Of a DNA stretch of 64,000 nucleotides, positions 33,115-43,702 are shown one piece after another. The DNA is taken from assembly GCA_010093685.1 (NCBI GenBank), contig MU006216.1:943065-1007064 (forward strand), given 5' to 3'. Position 1 is the stretch's first letter, and every line of letters begins with the position of its first letter. Origin of the DNA: Ophiobolus disseminans. Lineage: Eukaryota; Ascomycota; Dothideomycetes; Pleosporales; Phaeosphaeriaceae. Both the position numbers and the translations under genes were made by a program. The notes under the pieces are model-generated. The model saw only the letters and a program-made list of their open reading frames with translations, was not told the origin of the DNA and did no database searches.

Positions 33115-35390
33115 ATGGCCGGAATTAAGCGCAAATCCGCCGTATCGACTCCCTCTGATGTTAAGAGCAAAAGCAAAAAGGTCAAGGTCGACAAACCTAC
33201 ATCAAAGGGTAGCTCGAAGCAGGAGCATGAGGTCAAGCCTGTGAAGAAGTTGAAGAAGTCGAAGAAGGCCAAGGTGGAGAGCTCGGACGAAATCGATGAG
33301 TCAGATACCAGCGAGCAGGAAAACGGCTTCTATGGCTTCTCTGCGAAAGAGGACACTGTGATGGAGGACGCGGACAGCAGCGAAGATGCCGAACCCATGG
33401 AAGACGTGAAGCAAGACAAGAAGGCGCACAAGCGCAAGTCAGACGACAAGGCAGCGGAGAGCACGAAGAAGCCCAACAATGGCGCGGCAGACTCCAAGTT
33501 GGCCGAAATGAACGGTACAGCTTTTCCGTGCTTCTCTGTTGAGTGAAGCTAACTGGATTGTAGCGAACAACTCGCGGGAGGCGCACGCAAAGCAGAAAGC
33601 CCTTGCGAAAGAACGAAAGGCTGCGAAGCCGAACGCTGACGCAATCGATCGCTCGAAGAAGCTATGGGAGAAGCTCCGGCTCAAGTCGCACATTGAGAAG
33701 GAAGAGCGGAAAGGGCTGGTCAAAGAGCTGTTTGAGATCATCGAGGGCAGAGTCAAGGACTTCGTCTTCAAGCATGATTCGGTGCGAGTCATTCAGACGG
33801 CGATCAAATACTCGACCATGGAGCAGAGGAGGATGATTGCGCGGGAGCTCAAGGGCGAGTTCAGGACACTGGCTGAGGGCAAATACTCTAAGTTCTTGAT
33901 CGCGAAGCTGGTGGAGAAGGGGTGAGTACAACAATGCCAGTGTGTCTAACATGTCGACTGACAGTTATAGCGACCCCGAGATACGCGACCTGATCATCCA
34001 AGAGTTCTATGGCCACGTCAAGCGCCTCATTAACCACCCCGAAGCTGCCTGGATAATGGACGACATATACAGAGCGGTGGCGACACCAGAGCAGAAGGCG
34101 CGCCTCCTGCGCGAGTGGTACGGGCCGGAATTTGCCATCAAGGGCCTCGAGTCGCAGGTAACGGCAAGTTCGGAGCTCTCCACAATCCTCAAAGAGTCGC
34201 CCGAGAAGCGAAAGCCCATCTTGGATTACCTCGAGAACCAGATCAACTCGCTGATCCAGAAGAAGCTTACCGGCTTTACCATGCTCCACGACGCCATGTT
34301 ACAGTACTTCCTTGTTTGTGAACCGGGTACAGAACAAGCCAATGATTTCCTCGAGCATCTCAAGCCAGATCCGACCTTGAAGGAGGGCGAAGAGGCAGAT
34401 AATGTTGACTTGCTGAAGAATCTTGCCTTCACCAAGTCAGGCTCACGGCTAATGTCTCTCTGCTTCGCCTATGGCACAGCGAAGGACCGCAAACTCTTCC
34501 TCCGCCCCTACAAAGACACCATCGAACTGATGGCATTCGACGTAAACGCGCACCACGTCCTTCTCGCCGCCCTCGCCGTCACCGACGACACTAAACTCTC
34601 CTCGAAATCCATCTTTGGCGAGCTCCTCCCCAACAACGACACCCTCGCCGAAAAGGTCCTCAATCTCATCAATGACGCCCGCGCACGCACAGTCCTCCTC
34701 TACCCCTTCGTCTCCGACGCAAAGTGGCTCCTCGACGACAACACGCGCGAGCGCCTCGCCGAGCTATACGCCATCCGCCAGACAACCTCCAAAAAGGACC
34801 CCAACACCCGCATGCACGAAGTCGCAAAGAACATCGAGCCACAACTCCTCGCCGCCGTCACAGAACGCGCATCAGACTTTGCGTCTTTCCCTTTCGGCCT
34901 GCAATTTATGGGCGAGGTCCTCGTCGGCGCGCCAGAAGTCGAGCCAGCAAAGCGCAAAGAAGCCCTCTCCGTCGTCGCCAAACTATCGCAAATCATCCTA
35001 GATTCGAAGGACGACAACAAAGCCACCTCCCATGGCAAAAACATGCTCAAGACGCTCGTCCAGGGCGGCAAATTCGACCCCACCACCAAGAAAGTCGTGC
35101 CCGTCGAGCCGGCGCTCGGATTTGCGGATCTGCTGTGGGACGAGGTCAAGGGCAGCGTCGTGGACTGGGCGACAGGACAGGGCTCATTTGTTGTCGTGGG
35201 TCTCACCGAGGCGGAGGATTTTGAGCGCAAGAGCGAGGTGCTCAAGGCGCTGAAGAAGGAGCGCAAGAGGTTGGAAGACGCTGCTGGGCCGGAGAGAGAG
35301 GCGGGCGACAAGAAGGCGAAGAAGGGTGAGAAGGGCGAGAAGGTGGAGAGGGGGAATGCGGGTGCGAGGATATTGCTGGGCAAGATTTAG
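33115..35390 (+). CDS. PUF6: PUF6, Pumilio-repeat RNA-binding protein
   Basis: Nucleolar/nuclear Pumilio-like protein that in yeast acts in 60S biogenesis and in translational repression of ASH1 mRNA. Exons 33115-33514, 33564-33921 and 33965-35390 give 727 aa. Residues 1-130 are Lys/Glu/Ser-rich and probably disordered, with nuclear-localisation-type clusters (KKLKKSKKAKVESS). The Pumilio region starts at KLWEKLRLK and includes KDFVFKHDSVRVIQTAIKYS, GKYSKFLIAKLVEKG and DPEIRDLIIQEFYGHVKRLI. The CPL-type C-terminal half includes AFTKSGSRLMSLCFAYGTAKDRK and ends in a basic tail (KKAKKGEKGEKVERG). The splice at 33921/33965 reconstitutes VEKG-YSDPEI. Length and domain order match the fungal Puf6 family, which is distinct from classic eight-repeat Puf proteins. 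Confidence 0.94.
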
Positions 35391-35679
35391 GTGTGTGATG
35401 AGTACATGTGGAAAATATGCATGAGGTGGCGTTTGGGAAAAGAATCATTTCTGCTTCGATGTGTTTGGTTTTGTCGATATGCATACATGACTTGCAGCGA
35501 TGTGTGGTCCCGTGTAAAAATGGCGACATGTACATTCTCTACTGAACGTAATACACCCAAACGTGCGTGGTATAACAAATCACCATCTGCCAACAAACCA
35601 AGCCGTCCGCGCTTTTCATTCATTTGAACAAGACCGCCATTCAATATTTCCCAACGCGCAATCAAAATAATTAGAAAAC

Positions 35680-36995
35680 TTACACCGCATGCGTAGCAGT
35701 AACATCACTCTCCCTCTCCTCGTGCAAAACACCCTGTCCATTACCATTCAAGCCCTGTGTCTCGCTCCGCCCGCTCTTGCTCCAGCCCTCAGTGCCAACA
35801 TAGCTTCCGTGTCCAACACCAATGCCCCACGCACGATCGTAGCTCCTTGGCCCCCAAGCCCAGCCCGCTCCGCGCGTGATGGGGAGGTGGTAGAACCTGA
35901 AGCTGAACCAACTCGTTGTGATGCCGATTAAGCTGCCGAAGAGAATATCGAAGCCGAAATGCCTGTAATCCACGAAGCGGCTGGCGCATACGTAGATCGC
36001 CGCCCCGATGGGGATCAGAATGAGAATCAGCGTGTAGACGGGCGGTGCGGCGTTTTGGTATCGGATCGGAACGACGTATTCCTCTGCGTAGGAGGGAGAC
36101 GAGAGGTTGGATTCTTGCTTGTGAGCACTGAAGGCCATGGAGGCTTTCTTCTTAAGATTCGAGGGCGCGACGGCAGAGGTGTAGGCGGGGTTCGTGCTGT
36201 ATGGCCGTGGTGGAAGGAAGGGAATCGCAACGGCAAACTTGGAGGCGAGGAAGAGGGTCAGGTAGAGGAGACCGGCCCATGAGAAGCTAGAATGACCGCT
36301 CGGGAAGGACTTGAAGCCGTCCATGAGCTCGCCTCCCCTGCTCCTGTCTTGGTTCGTACATATTTTAGAGGTGACCATGACCCAGTTCGTGTTGTTCGGG
36401 AAAACATTGGCCATGTGTGGGTTTACGAGGTTGTCTTTGATTAAATCAAAATTGGGTTGGCAGCGAGAGAGCAGGTCTGGGCGTGGTTTGCCAAACATGA
36501 GCTTCATGCCCTGCGTGATCATGAAAGCGGTCGCCAGTGAGAGAGCGAGACCCATCCAGCCAATGTTCAACTCCCAGAGCTTCCTCCTCCAGATGAGGGC
36601 CTTGGGGGTTCCCCTGGTAGCGGTTGGTCCGGGGACGAAGACCATGCATACAACGAAGACGATGCCGGCGGGTATAACGAGTGCGATGATGATGAGAAGC
36701 CATGTTGGAATAGTTTCGTGGTGTTGGAAGGGGTACGATATGTTGAGATCGACGGGCGAGAAGGGGCGGTTGTACGGGAAGACGTACTCCCAGCCTGCAC
36801 CGACTGCTGCGATGGCGCTGTTGCGTGTTAGTCTATGCCGCCTGTCGCAATAGAGTTGCAGTCACAAGCAAAGTACGGCTGCTAGTGCTGCGTCCCACGT
36901 GTGGCACGCGATACTTACATGATGCAGATCCAATCAAATATGTACGACGCGACCAGCTTCATGGAAGGCACGCCCATTCCCTTGACTGTGCGCAT
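35680..36995 (-). CDS. PAP2-family lipid phosphate phosphatase (DPP1/LPP-like)
   Basis: Integral membrane enzyme that dephosphorylates phosphatidate, diacylglycerol pyrophosphate or similar lipids. Exons 36995-36919 and 36817-35680 encode 404 aa. All three signature motifs are present: KLMFGKPRP (K-x6-RP), the PSGH motif in GFKSFPSGHSSFSWAG, and SRFVDYRH (SR-x5-H). About six hydrophobic segments flank them, starting with KLVASYIFDWICIIAIAAVG. A fungal insertion rich in Ser/Tyr (about residues 215-265) lies between motifs 2 and 3, and the C-terminal tail (about 60 aa) is hydrophilic. The start at 36995 gives MRTVKGMGVPSMKL; an inner Met is possible. PUF6 converges on it, with 289 bp between the stops. 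Confidence 0.93.
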
Positions 36996-37723
36996 GTTTG
37001 CGAGTGGGTGGTAAAGCGAGGGTAAGAAGCGGAAGCCGGATGTGAGCGTGGAGGTGGGCGCGCGAGGGCAAGACGCTTAAAGAGATGAGCGCATCGATCG
37101 CCGAGCGCTGTAACTGGTGTGTGCAATAGGACCGGATCCGGGGTGGCACTTACGCGGTCCCAGGCGTAAGAGTGATTGCTGCGGTCCGGGGTTGCGTTTG
37201 CACTTGCCACACGAAATATGCTTCACTGATCTTCGCAAGAAACCGGCAGACCACGAAAAGAAGGAAGGAAACGCAGGCTCGACATTGCGGTGCTGGTGCG
37301 GGAAAGGGGAAGCCCAAATGGCACGCGACAACGCCAAGGCCCCGTCTCACAGCTGAGGCTGTGAGCCCGGAGCGTGTCAGCTAGCGCCAGCAACGCCCTG
37401 AAGGAGCGACTGCATGCCCCAAGCGCCCTCGCTGCATATGGCTGGCTGACTGTTGCAGTCTATTGGGCTTACCTTGCGACGAGAGCAGAAATACCCAGCA
37501 AGTCTGAGGCCGCAGTGGAGAGGCGCGTTGGGACGATAATGAAGGTGAAGCCAGCGATCGGATCCAGGGCGTGACCAATCCCGGGGGCTTATGTCCTACT
37601 GTCTAAATTTATGTCGCATCCCAAATTCTCCGCAAAACGTCACCTGGACCCCGAGATCGCCGCAGATCTGCTTCACACTGCGCAAACCGCCAAGCTATCA
37701 AAAAACTCCCATCTCTCGCCAAC
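36996..37723. other. Shared upstream region of divergent PAP2 and ankyrin genes
   Basis: 728 bp between two outward-facing start codons. It contains ORFs under 90 codons only. I see no repeat or RNA gene. It probably holds both promoters. Confidence 0.45.
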
Positions 37724-38395
37724 ATGGCGCTACCCACCCCGACTATCGATTTGCTGCTGAACCTCATCGACACCCGACCCCAGGCCATCCTCTCGTCGCT
37801 AGCCCAGCACCCTCAGCTCGCCTCCGCCCGCGATGCGCACGGCTACTCGCTAGTCCACGCAGCCGCATCCTACAGCCAGCTGCCCGTCTTGCGCGACCTA
37901 GTCCAAAAATACAGCGCAGATGTCAACATTCTGGACGAAGACGGTGAGACACCGCTCTTTGCGACCGAAAAGGCCGAGGTAGCGCAATGCTTGGTAGAGG
38001 AGCTGGGCGCGGACACGAGCATACGGAACGCGGAGGGCAAGACTGCGGAGGAGAAGATTGGGGAAGAGGAGGGCCAGGCACATGAGGTTTATCAGTATCT
38101 GAAGAGCCTGCGCACTGGTGGTGAGCCGGCGAGTGCGGGCGCCGTCGAGACAGAAGGCGTGCATCCACCCCCGCCGCTGCCGGACGGTGTCAAGATTGAG
38201 ATGGGCACCATGGCAGAGGATGCCGTGGGCGACGCGCCAGACCCCGAGATACGGCGACGCATAGAAGAGCTCGCCGCCCGGCCAGACTACGAGTCGGACG
38301 AGGTGCAGCGAGAGTTGAGGGAGCTGGTGCAGGATGTTGTGTCGGGCATGGGTGGAGAGCAAGACGGCCGCAGCGTGAGGAGAAGGGTTGACTGA
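37724..38395 (+). CDS. Ankyrin-repeat protein, YCR051W-like
   Basis: Intronless, 223 aa. Residues about 15-110 hold two to three ankyrin units: ASARDAHGYSLVHAAASYSQ followed by LPVLRDLVQKYSADVNILDE, then DGETPLFATEKAEVAQCLVE and ELGADTSIRNAEGKTAEE. Residues 125-223 are acidic, with VHPPPPLPDGVKIEMGTM and a C-terminal helical part (DPEIRRRIEELAARPDYESD). The layout, three ankyrin repeats plus an acidic C-terminal helix, resembles the small yeast protein encoded by YCR051W, whose role is poorly defined. The N-terminus MALPTPTIDLLLNLIDTRPQ gives a plausible start and no signal peptide. It faces the repeat array downstream. Confidence 0.85.
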   Translation: MALPTPTIDLLLNLIDTRPQAILSSLAQHPQLASARDAHGYSLVHAAASYSQLPVLRDLVQKYSADVNILDEDGETPLFATEKAEVAQCLVEELGADTSIRNAEGKTAEEKIGEEEGQAHEVYQYLKSLRTGGEPASAGAVETEGVHPPPPLPDGVKIEMGTMAEDAVGDAPDPEIRRRIEELAARPDYESDEVQRELRELVQDVVSGMGGEQDGRSVRRRVD

Positions 38396-38689
38396 GGCAA
38401 GAGACCGGGTCGTCACAACTTCGATCCAGAGACATATGACGCAGGATGGGGCTCGTACGCTGCACGTCAGCTTACAAGTCATCGTTTTGTCACGAGTCCC
38501 CGACGTCTCACAAGGGCATGAGACCAGACTGCGCCAATCACGATCGGCATACAGCATGACCGAAGTCACAAAGTCGACAGTGTATATACATTCAATGTCA
38601 CGGATAAACATTACGATAAACCATGACCCCGTCTACAGTACTCTGTCCTTTCATTGACTGTACTGAGACAATGGCTTCCTGCAACACCA

Positions 38690-41600
38690 TTTCTACCTGG
38701 TTCAATCACGCCACCAACCAGTACATACCGCCCCATCCCAACCAGATCAGGAAAACCCTGCTTCAGCCGTAGATATCTGCAGAACCCACGCAAACCTTCT
38801 CTTCTCATTGCAGCCTGAAGCACCGCACCATGCGCAGATTTCCACGTCCAAATTGCTCAAAGAGGGAACTTTTACTCTGAACGTGAGTCTCTGCAATAAT
38901 GCGCGCAGTGCATCACTTCTTCTCTCAGTTACTCATTGCGGGGCGTCGAGGGCTTTATGATGCACATTACAAGCAAGCTCGCTCTCTACGAAACTGGTAC
39001 ACTTCGATTCATAGCTCCGTACTAATGCTGAAGAGGGGAAGTTCGCACATACTGTTGGTGAGTGTCCTATTACACATGTAAGGATGGTTCTGTGGTTCAA
39101 CCAGCTCTCGAGCTTTACAACTTCTTACATCATTACTAGAAGTAGAAGGAATAGGTAACGATCGTGGATTCGAGTAATACTTTCTGCAGCTAATAATTCT
39201 CTGGTTCGGTCCTCCACTCTAGCTAAGGGACCTAAATCTCCACCCATACCAGCATACTTGTCCTTCCCAGCCGTCGATACCTCGAACGGGAAGGTAATAC
39301 GTGGTGCTGTCGTTTACTGCATTACTTGTGCCGCACAGTAGTTTCGACAAGATCCCAGTTTCTAGTCGATGAACTCATACACGACCCACACCTCGATCTA
39401 CACCACCAGTGCTTCTTACCACTCTTCACTACACGCACCAGACTCCGAAACAGGCAGATTCAAAGACCCCATAGATTGCAGCGCTAGTCTCCGCGGACTT
39501 CAAGTTCTGTGGTCCACGACCTCCAGCTTACTTCAACACCGGAACCGATTCAAGACGCCAGGGCCGGTGGTGTACCAGAGATCGCAAGACCCACAACGCG
39601 TGCCCGAGGACTTGCTGTAACGGGCAGTTTCGGAGCAGGTGTGGATTGTAGGTGCTAGATCTGTAACCAGATGCTGAAGTGAGCTAATTTCCACGGGGTA
39701 TAGCTTCGACCATTGCGGGGATGGGTCGTGCCGCTCCGTGGTGTTGATAGCGGATTCTTATCCAACGGCTTCATCTGAGATCTGAGGGACCGCAGTAGCA
39801 CGACAAAGTCAAGATCGGTTGCAGAACATCATGGACCTTACTCCATGACCATTGATCCCGTCCCAACAAGACCAACCTGCTCGAAGCGGAAGGAACGCGA
39901 AGAGGCATCGAAAACTAGTGGGTTTATGTTGTTGCAGCACTTCACCCACAGATGGGCTTCAAACTCCACTTCGACATCCCTAAAGAGGAAAGAAGATGGC
40001 AAGTATCGAACGCTATATTTCTACTTGCATGTTGTGAATGACTAAAGTATAAGAGGGTCCACGCCCTCCATCTCGGGCGCCAACATGTCTTGGGGATCGC
40101 TCACCAGGTAGAACGACAGAACAAGTGTCCACTTTTGTGTGTACCTAATGCAGGGCAATCAACATGACGTCCAACGCAACATACTCCATAGAGTATGACT
40201 CCGACAAAGTGTCGATTATAGTCATGCAGGTGCGGCTGCTAGCATGTGCACTGCCCGCAGTCGACTGGAAGTATATGAGCCCAAAAAGGATACAACACTG
40301 TTCGTTCTGCACACCGTCACTGGATGCCTGCCCAGGTGAGTGCCTGCATCTTCATGACCAGCGGCACAATCCTCCCGACAGAGGCGGAAACAAGCGTCCG
40401 AGGTCTGCCGTCCCATATTTCCAGAAAGAGGAAAGAATACGTCGAAGTGTCGATTACAGCGCAAATGCGCGGAGGTATCGAGCCGATGAAACTGCGCGCA
40501 CGAAACATCGTCACCTCGCATCTGAGGGTTAAAATGCAGGTGTCTCGGCTACGCAAATGTCTCTTCCCAAGAGGGAAGGAAAGACTTGAACCATTGAATA
40601 CTGTGTGAAAATTTCGATGTTCTGAACCATGGAAGTCATGTCTTCGCCATGAGTCTCTGGACAAGGACGCAACTTCTCCAGCATGCAAGGAAGTTGCAAG
40701 TCATCGTTCACCTAGGTACTCCACCGCCCCATCCCAAAGCCCAATGACAATCTGGATCTCGCATCTCGCCCGCACATTACTGCGAGAGGAAGGAAAGCCC
40801 ACTCTATCGATGACTGCGCGCATGCGAAAATTATCGTAAACGCTACCACTAATATACAGCTGATGCTCTTCGCGTTATGCGAGACAAGTTACTGCAACAG
40901 GAAAGAGTGCGTATACGTCGTTGATAATTGTGGTGAAACAACACCTACGTCGAGGGAGAAAATATGACTCGAAGCTCGGAGCCGCAGTCAAAGCGTAGAT
41001 CAACCCCACACGTTCCCAATGTCTAAAACTCCCGAAATGGGAAGAGATGCGAGGCGTGTGGATTACAGTCCGACAGGGATCAACAGCCTACTTGAAGGGT
41101 TGTACTTCTTCAGGCAAATCATACCTCCGTGGTTCTACTAGCGCATCTCCACGATTCAACGGCTCTCGCTCCTCCCACTCGCCCCCGTTCCCACATTCAT
41201 ACCTCCTCATTCGGGGCAAAATGATATACAGCATCGATTGCAGTAAGGCCGAGATCGAGCCGAAGCGTGAGATCGAGATGAGGGGGGAGATGGTGTTCCA
41301 TGGTTCTATCAGCGGATCCCCACGATTCAACGGTCCTCGCTACTACCACTTGTTTCGGTTCCCGCGATTGTACTTCCTCGTTTGTGGCAAAATGATAAAC
41401 AGTGTCGATTGCAGTAAGGCCGAGATCGAGCCGCGGCGTGAGATCGAAGGGACCTCATAGGAAGTGGTATTTTATGGGTTGATGTGTGATTTGGTAATGC
41501 AAAGCTTGCCTGGTCTTGCTTCATCATAGCTTTGTGTTGATGTGCTTGATCTGGAAGGACTCTGAAGGTGTGGATTGCTGCCCAGGTGTAATGCAGCAAC

Positions 41601-43415
41601 ATGTTTTCGAAGCCACACTACATCCTATATGACTTTCATACTTCCGGTCTAGGTCCTCCCTCAGCCCGGATATGACGAACGCATCATCCCTTCACTATAC
41701 GCTCAAACATCACATCAGGAAATGATGAGAGTATCGATTGCAGTCGCAGCGATTGACCGAGTCTGAACTTTGTCAATTCCTCCGCTAACGACATCTCGCA
41801 GGTGGTTCACTATCTCAATGTACCAAATATCCTCCCACTCCCCACTTCCACAATCCTCGTACAACTTCAATCGACATACCCAAACTGGAAGATTCACCGC
41901 AACCATTGAAAGCAGTGTGTATTTCACCAATCCACTCGATGTGCCATCGCCTTCTTTCAAGCGCGACCAAACTGCCTGCTCAGACATGTGAAAACCCCCC
42001 TCCTTCCAAACTTCCCGAACAGGAAACATTCCTGGAAGCATCGAAAGTAGGCCTTCGCATGTAGCGCTAGTGTTTAGTGCGACCAGAGGTGCAAAGATTC
42101 TAGACGACGGAACGACGCGCCGAGTAAGTGCGTTTACTCCAACGGGGAATTTGGCGACGGGCGTTGAACGTAGTGGATATGTTGATGCCTTGTTTTGTTT
42201 ACTTGAATAGGAAGTATTGAGATAGGTGTTGAAAGTAGTGGGGAAGTTGATGCCTTACTTCATTCACTGGTACGGGCTTTGTTGAGACCAAGGCTTGGGT
42301 GCATCGGTACCAGACGTCTTGAGAGTCTTACAAGCGTAGTTACTTGAATAGGAAAGTTCGACATGCTGTTGAAAGTAGTGATCAACATTACATTACTACA
42401 TTTTCTGGTCCAAGCGTTATTCAGAGCTAAAGCACTGAGTGAATCGCTGTTTCCCCTCATTACACCAGAAGACCTTAAACGTCTTACGTATATTTTACTA
42501 AAATAGGGAATTTGAAGTTGCTGTCGAATGTAGTGATCAACATATTGCATTGCTGCATTTGATGGTCCAAGTGTTGTTCAAGGCAATTGCACTGGGTGAT
42601 TCCCCGACAGACTTCGCTCTCTTTCTTCGAAATTCCCCGAAAAGGAAGTATTCCAGAGGTGTAGAATGCAGCGGAAACATTCCCCGACTAGCTGCGTCAT
42701 GCTAGGAGATACTGCTCAAACTTGCTCTACTAAACCTCGAGGTTCGCTGGGAAGCGTGGCGCTGGATACGTAACAGTTCCGCCCGGATATGCTTTCCAGG
42801 CCAAGTTACTCGGACGGGCAACTCCTGTAAAGGCACCAGATATAGTAGACTTGTTTGAGAAGAACTTGCAGAGCAGAGCTAGACTTGAGACGTCCTTTCA
42901 AGGTTAGTCTTGGATATTATGTTTGAAAACCCAAGAGGCACACTATGAGTCGTTGCTCGAGTGAGCCTCAGCACTAAGGTTGATGATAGTAGGGACATGT
43001 TGGATTAAACCGATAGCGACCAGATGAGGCGTAGGAAGCCCTCATCTACCCCAGCGAGATCGATATATGTTGAGATGGTAGCAAATCAACAGGACATCGA
43101 TATTCAGGATGTGTACCACCTAGTGTACTACCCAATCAGGCAACTCTCAAGCAGCCACCAAGTGCAGCAGACATTGTGCTCATACCTGAGTGGATATTTT
43201 GAAGAGACCAGACCCATGGGCGTGAACATACCCAAGCTACCTAATCAGGAAATAAGTTTGCGGCTGTCGAATGTAGCCAAAACCTCCGATGTTCCGCGTC
43301 GCTGAGCGAGCTGCCGAACTGAATCGGAGGGGGAAAATGTCGGGCGGGACATGTTCTAGCGCTCCCGGACTACTCCCAAGGAGGCAAGTTGTTCATGGGC
43401 TATTGAACGCTGCGA
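38690..43415 (+). repeat. Diverged array of a ~31-bp motif at ~110-180-bp spacing
   Basis: No gene can be supported in this 4.7 kb, but a motif recurs over twenty times in one orientation. Its core is RGGAAR, then 10-16 variable bases, then TGTYGAWWGYAG. Clear copies: 39452-39483, 39622-39652, 40429-40460, 41038-41070, 41215-41250, 41396-41420, 41717-41745, 42021-42050, 42144-42174, 42209-42240, 42350-42380, 42505-42535, 42642-42672, 43247-43278 and 43382-43413; weaker ones at 38749, 39288, 40572, 42814 and 43137. Many copies have CTTCCC or ACTYGAA just before RGGAA, so the 5' half can form a small hairpin (40563-40578 reads CTTCCC-n4-GGGAAG). Sequence between cores is mostly unalike, except 42340-42560, where two units align over most of their length. 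Origin and function are unknown; it may be a decayed tandem repeat or repeat-protein gene. Confidence 0.7.
41131..41459 (+). repeat. 171-bp imperfect tandem duplication within the array
   Basis: Two adjacent units with period 171 bp: unit 1 starts at 41131 (GGTTCTACTAGCGCATC) and unit 2 at 41302 (GGTTCTATCAGCGGATC). Both contain CCACGATTCAACGG, then GGCAAAATGAT, TCGATTGCAGTAAGGCC and GAGATCGAGCC. The period is a multiple of three, and a plus-strand ORF (41047-41460) reads through both units, but there is no other sign of coding. This is the freshest duplication in the array. Confidence 0.8.
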
Positions 43416-43702
43416 AAGTCCCTGCTTCGTGAGTCCCAAGAAGTCTCACATTGATCCTAATTCGGCTGGCTATGGACAGAATGCCAGGTGGAGTCTATGG
43501 TGATTTCGCAGTGCGTGCAGACATCATCACTATCTCCTATCCAGAGCATTTTCCAGCTCGCTACACTCTATGCTCTCAAAATGTGCACGTATTGCCCACT
43601 CAGTTCGAGTTTGGCGTCGAAAAAACGGAATCCGATTACTGTACATTACCACTAAGATACATCACTTCATGTTCCCTGCATCACCAAGACGCTCGAGATA
43701 AC

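Noticed and set aside
38690..43415. CRISPR-like array
   Set aside because: Repeats are strongly diverged, spacing is irregular and long, and the host is a eukaryote.
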